From: Dacryopinax spathularia
Lineage: Eukaryota; Basidiomycota; Dacrymycetes; Dacrymycetales; Dacrymycetaceae
Assembly: GCA_037974965.1 (NCBI GenBank)
Contig: JBBPFI010000005.1
Coordinates: 1-64,000, forward strand
Reading direction: 5' to 3'
Length of the DNA: 64,000 nt
The translations under genes and the position numbers were made by a program. Positions 23,827 to 34,102 of the stretch are shown piece by piece. The notes under the pieces were generated by a model. That model made no database searches. It saw only the letters and a list, made by a program, of their open reading frames with translations, and was not told the origin of the DNA. The stretch's first letter is position 1; every line of letters begins with the position of its first letter.

Positions 23827-24214
23827 CGGAAGTGTGCGCAGTGGTTGTCACGGGATGAGTTCATGTTTTGCATTTTGGATTGTATGCACCGGGGTCGTGG
23901 ACCTTGTTGTACGCTATATGTATGTACCATTGTAATACGGCTTCATATACTCGATACCCCGCTACTCACCCTTAACGCATAATATAAGTGCTGTACCTGT
24001 GCAATATCCGATTTCGCCCACGTTCTATATATGCTCGTGGTTTTACCACTAAGACCGAAGATTCAGGGTCATGGTGTGTCCAGAAGGAAGCTGCCCGACT
24101 CAGGAATAGGACCAGTTTGACTTTGTGCCATTTGCACCTCGGATAGTGACACACATAATAAGTTATTCACCCAAAGTATCCCTAAACCATTCAAGCAGCA
24201 CGACGAGTTAACCT

Positions 24215-25375
24215 CTAATCTAACTCTTCGAGGGAATCGACGTCCTCGATCGACCTAGAGTGGCGCCGGCTCTGACTGCCTTTCTTGTTCTCTTCCGCGG
24301 TCTTCGCAGCCCGCAGCTGATTATATCTCGTTTGCGCGGCCAACCAAGCTTGCTGGTCAAAGTGCTCCGTGCCGCGTTGAGCATTCAGGCGAGCGTATTC
24401 CCTGGCGGCTGCCTGGAGTTCTGCTTCTTGTGCACGGGTCCATGCGCGGGCAGCCTGTAATACCCGTGAGCATGAGCAACAGGCGCTGGGAGTGGACGAT
24501 CCACTCACGAGGCTGTAATCCTCCTCGTCATCCTCAAGGGAGCGAGAGTGGCGCCGGCTACCTCCACTCTTGCTCTGGTTGCCCTTCTTGTTCGCGTCGG
24601 CGGTCTTTGCAGCCTGCAGCTGGTTGTATCTCGTCTGCGCGGCAAGCCATGCATCGTGATCGAAATGTTCCGTGCCGCGTAGAGCGTTCAACCGGGCGTA
24701 TTCCCTAGCAGCCTCTTGAAGTGCAGCTTCTTGGCTGCGCGTCCATGCACGGGCAGCCTGTCATGTCGGTCAGCAAGGCAGAGCGCAGCCATCAAGCAAC
24801 TTCGCTCACAAGGCCGTTCTCGTTCTCGTCTTCCTCGAGGGACCTAGAGTGGCGCCGGCTCTGGCTACCCTTCTTGTTCTCCTCCGCGGTCTTCGCAGCA
24901 CGAAGCTGATTGTATCTCGTTTGGGCGGCCAGCCATGCCTGCTGGTCGAAATGCTCAGTGCCCCGCAAAGCATTCAGCCTGGCATATTCCCTGGCGGCTG
25001 CCTGAAGCTCGGCTTCTTGACTACGAGTCCATGCGCGAGCGGCCTAATGACAGACGCGGGCTTGTTAGAATAGTATGTAGACCACGTCTGAAGATCATAC
25101 CAAAGTATTAAAGGCGTCTTCCTCAAGCGCGAGACCGCGAGCAGTCGGTTGCAGGTCGGAATCGCGAGCGGCAAGCTGATAATCAAATGAGCACATGAAA
25201 CGGTACGCCATTTGGTTCTTTCGCTCACGTCAGATGCAGCACGGGAAGAATAGGGTGTGGGAGCAGCGAGGGAGACGGTAGAGAGAGCAAGAGCGAGAGA
25301 GAGGACGTTGACGGCTACCATGAACTGTCAGCCCGGAAAACAAAAAGACCGTGCGCCTGGAGACGTACGATGCAT
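24215..25375 (-). CDS. Secreted exon-per-repeat protein, three repeats (paralogue)
   Basis: Exons in reading order are 25369-25375, 25229-25314, 25101-25175, 24810-25043, 24509-24757 and 24215-24454, which give 296 residues. Exon lengths 7, 86, 75, 234, 249 and 240 equal those of exons 1, 2, 3, 4, 5 and 9 of the six-repeat paralogue, so the two genes differ by three inner exons. The signal peptide is MHPVNVLSLALALSTVSLAA. The linker exon differs in one residue (RDSD for RGSD). Repeat 1 is of the short type, repeat 2 carries the KSGGS insert, and repeat 3 ends the protein with SLEELD (LDELD in the other gene). Sharing of all splice sites shows that duplication followed the origin of the exon structure. 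As with the paralogue, no known family and no known function; secretion is inferred from the signal peptide. Confidence 0.85.
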
Positions 25376-25655
25376 GTTTGGAGGGTTGTAAATGGGTGTT
25401 CTGGGTGTTTTTTTGTAGCGGGTGAACGAATGCGAGGGGAAATTCTGAAGTGCCATGTCAGACCCAAGCGGTTACTATTTGCGCAAGTGACGCCCAACCT
25501 TAGAAGTGTGCGGTTGTGGATGCTTCGACCTGCGAAGTTGAACGGCTGGACAGAGTATTAGCAAGGCTACTCTGAGGTGGAGAAGGTGTATGGCTTACCG
25601 ACCGGCGCGTTGAGTGTGGAGGATGGTGGAGATGTCGAGCCAGCTGGACCGTGGT

Positions 25656-25664
25656 CTTTATATA
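25656..25664 (-). promoter_or_regulatory. TATA box of the three-repeat gene
   Basis: Read on the minus strand it is TATATAAAG, 281 bases before the ATG, the counterpart of the box at 12597-12605. The spacing to the start codon is conserved to within one base between the copies. Confidence 0.65.
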
Positions 25665-28600
25665 CGAAGACTTATCCGACAGCTCGGAGAAACCAACCAA
25701 GGTCCGGTTGAGAGCGGACGAACTGCGGAGTAGCCAGGAGTGATGTGACCGCACTTCCAGCTTCAGCAGGACACAGGCCATCGCCCCGTAAAACGAGTGT
25801 TTCTAGGCGGCAGAGAGCGCTTTTACCCATGCAGCAACCCTGAACTAACAGACTGTAGTCGTTGTGTATGCTTCTGTCCATGGGAGATGAGGTTCGAATT
25901 TCCTTATTGGGGAATATGACTTGGGTGTCCCTCGTGCGTGCGGTGTAAGGACGTGTTTCAATTTGTTCCTGGACACCGCCTCCCATCACATAATGATTGC
26001 TTAATGAGCCACAGCACCTGCAAATTTGGTAAGCAGGCAATGCAGCTCACGCATGGAGCACGGACGGAACATCTTTGGAACATCTTTGAGCATCCGGATT
26101 GCACGGACGAATGCGGTTGTCGGACGTCTTGGCTGCCGCCCCGTTCACTTCGCATCAAGCGCAGCCAACCAGTCGCGTTTCCACTCAGAGAAAGCAGAGG
26201 CGTCGTCAGGGAGTAAGATCGTTGCCACCTGAGTGACGGGGGAACTGTCGTATTTGTCAGTCAACATGAATCCACATTCTGATGCTGATGTGACCATCAA
26301 CGTTTATGCGCTGTGAAGTAAGTAAGAGCAGCAAAGAAGCAAGCGTTTGATGTTACACATTCGGTGCGGGTGGCTGTGCGGGCGCTTCTTTCGGAAGCAG
26401 TACAGGCAGCGCACTGCCAAGGCACAAGTATTCCCCTCACAACTCTGCCGCTTTGACAGCCTTGCAACATTCAAGTAGCTCATGGTCTTTCCCTTCCAAG
26501 GTCACAATCCCTTCCAGAAGTCAAGATCAACAAATGAGTCAGACGTTTCCGCGACTCATTGACAGGTTTCAGCGTGCTGGTTGTTGCCGGGGGTCTTCGA
26601 GAGGCACCATGCTCCCCATGCGCTCGCTGCACAATACGACTTCTCACATAACGGAACGAGCGTCTCCTATGTGAGCTCCCCGCCGTAGGTGCATCCTCGC
26701 TAAGCAATGGCCCCTCACAGAAGAAAACGGCCTGTTTAAGCCGAATGCTCTGCGGACGAAAGTTCGGCGAATTCCCGCATAGCGACAGTCCTAAGGAGTT
26801 CGTGGGCGGCGGAACGGTCAACTAGCCGCCCAGGCTAACCGACCGAAGGGAAGGTTGAATCCATCGATGAGTCAACCGACATGAGCAGGTTACGATCCAT
26901 GAACGAAGTCGCAATTCGACTGACGCGAATGCCCGGAGAGGCCGCAGAGGGGATTGTTGAGCCGACCGCAGTTCGCGTTATGGAGCACTGAGAAGGATAA
27001 GGCCTTTCGGCCTCGACCGCACTCGGAAGATGGAGGTGGGCGATGTGAAGGTCTGCAGACACGGTACAGCTGGGAACCATAGGTGGACGAAGGCAAGCGG
27101 AGGCCCAGACTCGTAAGGCGTGCAAGGAGAAAGATTGCAACATCCCGAGGATCATCCTCACGCCATAGCTAATCGCCACGATTGTGGCATCGGCCTCGGC
27201 ATAGCACACCACATGCAAAGTCCCGATAAGCATATCATTCTGCATTACAAAGCGTACGGCTCTATAGCGCGCCGGAACCCGTCAATCTTCGCAGTATACT
27301 ATCCGAGCGGACAGCCGTCTTTGGTTGCTGGAATGCGGACGAGCGGATCTGGCTCCAAAAGGGCAATTTCATCCTAAACCAAGCTGAGAAGCACAGAGAA
27401 CAATAATGCCGACAATAACGCAAGAAGTGGTATTGTAGATAAGGTTTGCCGATACGCGAAACGCCCAGCGTGGCTTCGAATTTGGAAGCATGTTGAGCAC
27501 GTTCGGAGGCCGAGCCCGCTGCTCCAAGGCACGCTGCAGCAGAGTTACTTCTGAAAGATCTAGATCCTCCAAGCCGCCGGCCAAACTCTGCAGAGTTCAG
27601 TTGTGGGTTGTTGTTACTTCGTCATTCGTGAGGTAGTGAGTTGCCATTCGCGTCACGACCCCTATCGCTGCCGTCCTTCTCGCATGTGCCATGATAGTCG
27701 CCGAAATAGTCAGCCCACTTGAGGTTCGCGAACGTCATCCACACGCCGGCTTTCGGATAGGCAGCGTCACACTGAGTCAGCCGTCTTGCTGTTGTCAACA
27801 ATGTTTTCCGAAACACAGGATCTTTTGTTGGCATTGCGCAATGTGCGGTGCATGATGCGCTGACGGGCGGAGCACACGGCGCCGCGGAACGTGTGTCCCC
27901 AACCTCGCATCAACCAGGATCACCTCCGTAACCAAATACGTTTCTGCCGCGCGGCATCCGTTCGGATCTGCCGGGAATCAGACCGTCTGTCAGATAAAGC
28001 AAACACGACCCGAGGAACGATTAAGCGTCGCACAGGCTATTTGACGGCGACTTCCGGATGCCGTGCTGGCGTGGTCGGGCGTAACCACACGGTTGATTGA
28101 TCTTCCATGTGCTGGGCTTCGCACGTGCTGGTTTCTCCGAATGCAGCAAGTCGACGACGGTGGTTGGTGTAAAGAACGCTTTGCTGAATAGAAAGAGTTC
28201 TTCGAATGGTAGTCGCCTAAGCGTGCTGCCTGATGTGGACAGCTCGAGGTAAAAGCTCATAGGCGCCCGGCCCGCGGCGGATAGCGCCCATGCGGAAACC
28301 AATGCACGTGCCCAGGATAGGGGTTGCAGTATTCAATCGCAGCTCGATGACTTGTTCATGTCCCGGCTGCGCTGCATCGTGGCAAATGCATTTCGACTTT
28401 TGTCCATCGGAGACGCGTAGCGTGACCCAAGCAGTTCGAGCGCTTTCGTATCGGAGATTGACTCGGTTATGGAAATCTGCTCAATTTCGCCGACCTTTCG
28501 GTAAATGCAACCAGGTCAGCAGCAGGCAAGCCTGAATGGCGATATCGGCAATGAGTTCAAGCTGGTTCCTCCGAGAGCCCACCAGTCCTGGGCGCAAGAA

Positions 28601-29415
28601 CTGTTAAGCTAGAGGCTTGCACACCTGAGCAAGCCAGCACAGGAACAGACAAAGCACGAGCAAGGGGGCTCAGAGACAAGCTTATGTACAGCGAACTCGG
28701 TGGCCGGTCGCAGCCTAAACTCAGGGCGGCCCTGCACAGGGGAAATGAAACCCGGTTATGTAAACTGCAAGGGATTGTCCGTACCTCCGAGGCTAGGGTC
28801 CGGCTCACTTTCAGGCACGGATTAACCCGCCTCCGAGCCGAGGCCGTTCCGGTTTAACCGCCTCCGTATTTTCTCCACACTCAGCCTCCCCCGACCGTTG
28901 CAGTCTCGGGGTCTTCGGTGGACCCAACTTGGCAGGCCTGTGATATGTTCGATGAGTTGGAGCAAGTGGATGGAGCGACCGGAGGTGCCGGTCGGGCTTG
29001 ATCAGCTGGCGGAGGGGCCGCTCGGGAGATCCTCCCAGCCATTCGATTGGTCAGCAGTTCATTCCCGCTCCCGGGCTCGGTCAATTCGGCAGTTCGGTCT
29101 CCGGCGTCCAGTCCACCCTACCGACCTCCGGTCCCCAGTCGATCCCTTCCCCAAGGTTTTACCAGTGAATAACCGTTGGAGGCCGATCGGAGTCGATCGA
29201 TCACAACTGCGACACATACGTAATTCAATTATTTAGCCTTTTGCCCCAAGTGGTCAATCGCGATGAGAATTCGGCAGAATGTCAGATTTAGGCTTCCTGC
29301 CTCCGCCCTCACTTCCCCACATCTCCCCGCACCCGGCCGCACCCGTGTTTCCGACTCTGCCCGTCCCGGCTCCGGGCCTTGAGATCGGGAGGCCTTCCAG
29401 GTTTCGTGAAAATCC

Positions 29416-29447
29416 GTCCCAACTCTGGACATGTCCAGAGTTGGGAC
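29416..29447. repeat. Perfect 32-base palindrome
   Basis: The 16 bases GTCCCAACTCTGGACA are followed at once by their exact reverse complement, without a loop. A chance origin of such a palindrome is very unlikely in 64 kb. It could extrude as a cruciform or be the joint of two inverted element ends. Confidence 0.9.
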
Positions 29448-29470
29448 AAGCTGAGTTTCAAATTTAAATC

Positions 29471-29610
29471 CATTTGCTTCCATTTGGGGGCGCTTTTTTG
29501 CTTCCATAGGGGTCCTCAAGAGCGGCTGTGCAGGGTGCTGCACCCCTGCACAGCCGCTTTTAAGGACCCTTATGGAAGCAAAAAAGCGCAGCCACAAATG
29601 GAAGCAAATG
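29471..29610. repeat. Long imperfect hairpin, arms about 65 bases
   Basis: The left arm begins CATTTGCTTCCATTTG and ends GCGGCTGTGCAGG. The right arm is its reverse complement with a handful of mismatches and small indels, around a loop GTGCTGCACC that is itself self-complementary. No coding frame is maintained. It resembles a small foldback element or a source of a structured RNA. Confidence 0.88.
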
Positions 29611-29756
29611 CAAAGTCAAGAAAAGAGTGTTATTTATTTATTTTATTATTGTTTTCAATTCAACACTTAAATTAAAGTATTGCTTCGAGCGTGCTACAGC
29701 TGCGATGTGAATTAAAATGAAATAAAACGAGTGAAAAATGAGCTCAAACAATTTTT

Positions 29757-29792
29757 ATTTTCGCGGCTGTGCACGCGCACAGCCGCGAAAAT
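29757..29792. repeat. Hairpin with perfect 16-base arms
   Basis: The arms are ATTTTCGCGGCTGTGC and its complement with the 4-base loop ACGC. The word GCGGCTGTGC is the same as in the inner arms of the long hairpin 150 bases upstream, so the structures share an origin. Confidence 0.88.
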
Positions 29793-29816
29793 CCTAAGTT
29801 GAAAATTAATTAGTCA

Positions 29817-29888
29817 GCATTTGTTTCCTCGCTTCGTCAGCATGGATGCATTTTTGCATCCACCCTGACGAAGCGGGGAAGCAAATGC
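29817..29888. repeat. Imperfect hairpin, arms about 34 bases
   Basis: The left arm runs from GCATTTGTTTCC to CATGGATGCA. The right arm mirrors it with a few changes, ending GAAGCAAATGC, around a T-rich loop. The ends reuse the word GAAGCAAATG seen at the ends of the 29471-29610 hairpin. Confidence 0.85.
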
Positions 29889-30874
29889 TTCCGTTTGCCT
29901 CCGGACTTGGGACTCGGGACACGCCCGGACACTTCACGGAACCTGGAAGTACTGGAGATCGGGACCCTTGCCTTGTGTTGTTCTGCGTGTTTCCGAGGTT
30001 GCTCCCGCGGGCTTTCGCTGGGAAACGTGAAGAGGTAGCCAAATGCGGTATACACACCGACTGGAGGTGTTTTGCTGAGGAAATGGATTAGATTGGAGGT
30101 ATGGAGGTAGAGATTGGAGGATGGAGGCGGGGTTTGGGTGGGGAAACGAGACAATTGTAGTTAGTTGCTCGGTGCCGTGCCGTCCGGTCCGTTTTTGTAT
30201 AGATCTGTTGTGACGGGTTTAGACCTTGATGAAGAAACTCGTGTGCGGGGTTCGGAGCCGACATTTCGAGTTTTCTTGTCGTCACAGAACCGCAGAATCG
30301 GGCCCGACCAGTCCAACGCGTGAAATGTCAAACGGACAGCGCAACCGCGTGAACGCGTCAGAACAAGTTGGAAAAAATGCAACACTTCGCAGAATGATCC
30401 GTGCAGGTGAAACTGGCCAGAATTTTCGTTGGTTGTCAGCGACAGGAAAGTCCTTTACGACAGGAAGCTGCGAGAGAAATCGAGAGAGAAAGAAAACCCT
30501 TATGACGTTACTTCGTCCTATGATACCACAGCTCGGGTGCGACGATGCACACGGAGGACCCGTACAGCGTGTGAAACGCACAGAAGCGGGCTGCGTTGAA
30601 GCTGCGAAGCAAGGGAAGCCCCGTCCATTTTGCATGTTGGGAGACAAGATTGATTGATTGCCTGTGCCCCCGAGCACGGGGGCGTCCTCCCTTTTCTCGG
30701 GGCCAGAAGCAGGAAGTCCAGAACCTGCGAAGGATTATGAAGTGGGCCAGGAGGTGGGATTAATGGGGATGAACGACTTTTACTTTCATGAGAGAAGGCC
30801 CGGCCAGTTCTCGCGCTCCCGTGTCCGAGGTTTAGGCTTGGGAAATCGGAAGACTGCATGTTCGTTCTTCTTTA

Positions 30875-30921
30875 CCCATTGCCTTGCCTGAATACGTCGT
30901 CAGGCAAGGTAAATCAATGGG
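30875..30921. repeat. Hairpin with nested arms
   Basis: Inner arms CCTTGCCTGA and TCAGGCAAGG enclose the loop ATACGTCG, and outer arms CCCATTG and CAATGGG frame it. It lies about 1 kb beyond the main hairpin cluster and does not obviously share its words. Confidence 0.8.
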
Positions 30922-32938
30922 TTTACGTTGTCCTGTTCCCGCGGGGCTGCTCGGGGACCCGGTGAGCCGTGCAAATTCCCGCATATCTTGCTGGTTCGCT
31001 TGAGCAGAAAAGGCGTTTTTCATGCATTTGTGTGAGTCAAGCGCACGTTGCAAGATTTTGCCAGTTGAGGCGCTGGCGAGGTTGGCCGGGTCGTGCTACA
31101 TCCAGGATGGGTGCATACGCTAGTGCGACAAAACAACATGCAACACCTGTTGTAGCAGGTTGACCGTAGTCGCTGGCTGCACCGCCCGCTCGTACGCTAC
31201 GCTCAGCAGTACTGCGAGCGTATGGACCGCAAAAGCATGGCCGGTACCCGGTTAACGCCGCGGGTGGTGGGTTTTTGACGGAGGCAAAAGATGATCATGA
31301 GGGGTGGCGAGACGCTGATCGGGACGCGGGCGGTGTGCGGGCCGGTGGTCGCGGTTGGGTTTATGAGGTGCGGTGGGGCCCAGACCCGGAAGGGGGCAAA
31401 AGCGTGCAGTGTGGGTTACGCCCCATGTGGCGTGTATGTATTGTGGTGCGTGTTACACACGCCCCTCCTCCCATCCCACTTTGCCCCGGAGAGAGGCCGG
31501 TTCCTCGGGCCAGCCCATCCCGTAAACACGGCGAATCCTCCAAAGGGGTCGCACACGTTACGAGTACTGAATACAATTCATCCCCCCCATGCCCGCATGC
31601 AACAACCAGGGACTGGGCCCAACTTCCCCTTCGGGACGGTCGATCCGGGCGGTGGGTGGTGGCAGATCATGACCGTTCGTCCCGGTTTCGCCGCACCATC
31701 CCGGCTTGTTTACCACAGGCCGGAAAAAGGCACTCCCTCCATCTCACTTGGTGGGCAAGAGTGAACGACGCTGGGGCCCTTTATCAACCCGGGGTGTCCA
31801 CCTCCGTCGTCTGCGACTCCCTTTGCTCCCCCGCATCGTACCTCTACTCTCTCCCTCTCCCTACCGTCCAGCGCCTCCATCCTCCCCTGCGCTGATTCCC
31901 CGTTGCAAGTAGTCGAGAGTGCACTAATTCCCGCCACATTACTCGTGACGCGCACCGATACGCCGAAATACCGGAAGAGGATCCGCGCCCAGCGAGTGAA
32001 CGCTGAGCCTGCAACCGCCTCCCCAGCCAAACGCAAACGCGACGTCACACCGCCTCTTGTTCTGGCTCGCGTCTCGATTCCCGTTCGATCCCCACTTTCC
32101 CCCCCTCCCCGCGGCGTGTTATACATAACCTTGTCGTATTGCGCGTCTCGCCCATTCACCCATTCATCACGCCTCGTCGAACTTTATCCCTTCCCTCTCC
32201 CCGCGTTTTTTACCCTCCCCCGGCATCCCCTCCCCGCCGGTGTTTGGTAAAATTCCCCATTGTTCGGCATACAATCGCGATCGGACCCCTTTGTGGCACT
32301 CGAGCTTGAGCAGGTGAGCAACCGATCTAGACCTTTTTCGCGTCATTTCCCGGCCGGGCGGATCAGGCGAGGCTGCTGCCTTTGGAGGGGGGCGAGAGCG
32401 AGGCGAGGCGATGGTTGCTTCCCGCGGCCAGGGGAGGCGAGGAGCGGCGAATGATTGTCCCGTTCCGGGTGTAGGGACCAAGCGCGCGTCGCTGCTGTCG
32501 ACTTGCCAGTCCAAGGACTGAGCATGCTTATTTTTGCGCGCGTGTTTGTCTGCCCTTCGCCCGCCTTCTCGCCCTTCTTTCCCTTCCCGTTCTCTCCCCC
32601 CTTGCTTCTGCTTCTTCTTCCCCCTTCCCGGTGCTTTGTTGCTTCCCTTCCCCGCCCTCCTCGGCTGTGGTGTGTCTGCGTGCAACGCGGACGCATCAAA
32701 CTCTGCTGTTATCCGTTTTGATTGGCCGGCCTGGGCCCTCATTCGCCCGATCATCGCATCAATCACGAACACAACCGCTGACGCTCGCTCCCTCTTTGCT
32801 CTCCCTCATAGGTGCAAACGCTATAATAGCCCCTCGCTCCACACTCATCCTCCCCCGCTCATCGCTTCCCCCACCAACTTATCCCCGCACTCCGCAAACC
32901 CGTCATCCCCCACACACCTCACACCATAACCATACGCA

Positions 32939-34102
32939 ATGGATCTCCTCGACACTGCTTGGTGCCCCGTATGCGACAGGCAGATCCCACCAGAGGTCAT
33001 CGTCGCAACACCCACCGCATCCCCCCCCCCAACCTCCCCCGCCCCGCAGCCAATCAAGACCCGTGGCGGCACTATCAAGGCTGCACCAGGCTCAAGACGA
33101 ACAGCGGCAGGGCACCTCCGCCCAAAGAGCACCGCCAATGTCGCCGCTGCCGCCCAGTCTCCATCACCATCGCCCGCACCTGCAGCGCCCGCGTCATCAT
33201 CCCCACCCAAGAAGGCAGCAAAGCCGAAGACATACATCTCTCAAGCGCCCACTCCCCTCTACTGCTCTCCCGAGTGTGAGCTGAGGGACGCCATGTCTAC
33301 GCTCTCTGTCTCCATCCCCAAGTCACCGACGGAGGCGACGTACGCTGCCTACGGCAGGCACGCGCATGTACCCAGCTCGCCGATAATGATCTCTGGCAGC
33401 TCGTCCTCCTCCGATGCTGGAGGTAGCTACGGCAGCCCCATGTCGCACAACAGCGACTACTTTGCCTACCTCGAGGGCCGACCGCGGCGACCGTCACAAG
33501 TGAACACCGGCTCGTCGGCCGAGTCACTCTCCTCCCTTAACCAGCCGTCGCGCATGCTCCCGCCTACTATCGCCGCGAGCTCTCGCTCAAGAAGGCCATC
33601 ATCCTCTTCCCTCGCACCGCGGAGTGCAGCATATGCACACTCCCCACCTGCAGATGGTGCAAAGCAGTACACGCTCTCCTTCACCCGCGCACCATCCTCC
33701 ACCGCCTCGCCCTCTTCTTCCCCGCCAGCGATCAGCATCATGCCTGCCTACGCAGCACGCCGGGATCGTAGCCTCTCGCGCGCGAGCTCAAGCCTGCGCG
33801 AAGCAGCCGGTATGGCTCTGCCCTTATCGCCTCGTTCCATGCCTCGCTCGACGAGCGACATGTCCACCTCCACCCCTCGCCCCTTCACGCCCCTCGAGTC
33901 GCGCCCACGCCCGCTCTCCACCTCCAGCAAGAGGAAAGAGAGTCCAGACGGCATCAAGGTCCTCCCCGTGAAGGAAGAAGAAGAGCCGACGAGCAAATGG
34001 TGGTCCTGGAACGGATACAACGTCCCCACATACGAAGCCATGCCCGTGAAGAGCAAGGACGGCACGCCCGAGCGGAAACGGATGTTCTACTTCCAGCAGT
34101 AG
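32939..34102 (+). CDS. Ecl1-type zinc protein (life-span regulatory factor family)
   Basis: A single exon of 387 codons. Two cysteine pairs define the family: WCPVCDRQI at residues 8-16 and LYCSPEC-x-L near residue 110, the latter followed by an acidic residue and Asp-Ala. Fission-yeast Ecl1-3 proteins are short and extend chronological life span under starvation. Basidiomycete members are longer, with a disordered Ser/Pro-rich tail as here (many SRSS, RPSS and SPR words). The C-terminus ends with a conserved-looking patch, SKWWSWNGYNVPTYEAMPV. The region is likely nuclear or cytosolic and regulated by phosphorylation, which is inference from the Ser/Pro content. A TATAATA lies about 115 bases before the ATG. 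Long overlapping frames on the minus strand are shadows of the biased composition. Confidence 0.78.
   Translation: MDLLDTAWCPVCDRQIPPEVIVATPTASPPPTSPAPQPIKTRGGTIKAAPGSRRTAAGHLRPKSTANVAAAAQSPSPSPAPAAPASSSPPKKAAKPKTYISQAPTPLYCSPECELRDAMSTLSVSIPKSPTEATYAAYGRHAHVPSSPIMISGSSSSSDAGGSYGSPMSHNSDYFAYLEGRPRRPSQVNTGSSAESLSSLNQPSRMLPPTIAASSRSRRPSSSSLAPRSAAYAHSPPADGAKQYTLSFTRAPSSTASPSSSPPAISIMPAYAARRDRSLSRASSSLREAAGMALPLSPRSMPRSTSDMSTSTPRPFTPLESRPRPLSTSSKRKESPDGIKVLPVKEEEEPTSKWWSWNGYNVPTYEAMPVKSKDGTPERKRMFYFQQ

Larger units (their letters stand above)
24182..26330 (-). repeat. Inverted segmental duplication, right arm
   Basis: This is the reverse-strand partner of 11,950-14,946. The gene, its promoter and about 650 bases further upstream are kept in the same order. 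The spacer between the arms is about 9.2 kb and holds the FKBP and H15 genes. Recombination between the arms would invert the spacer. Confidence 0.88.
26331..32938. other. Gene-poor region with hairpin cluster
   Basis: About 6.6 kb without a gene that I can support. From 26,830 to 28,300 several minus-strand frames of 60-136 codons follow each other and one ends in a hydrophobic stretch, but I could not join them. From 29,416 to 30,921 lies a cluster of hairpins listed separately. From 31,300 on the sequence is G/C-rich and then pyrimidine-rich, leading into the promoter of the Ecl1-type gene. Confidence 0.55.

Noticed and set aside
26835-28302. Series of minus-strand frames (28021-28302, 27622-27834, 27369-27584, 26835-27245), one with a hydrophobic end
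   Set aside because: They look partly protein-like, but I could not join them with phase-fitting introns, a stop falls before the only good donor near 27,625, and no motif is recognisable.
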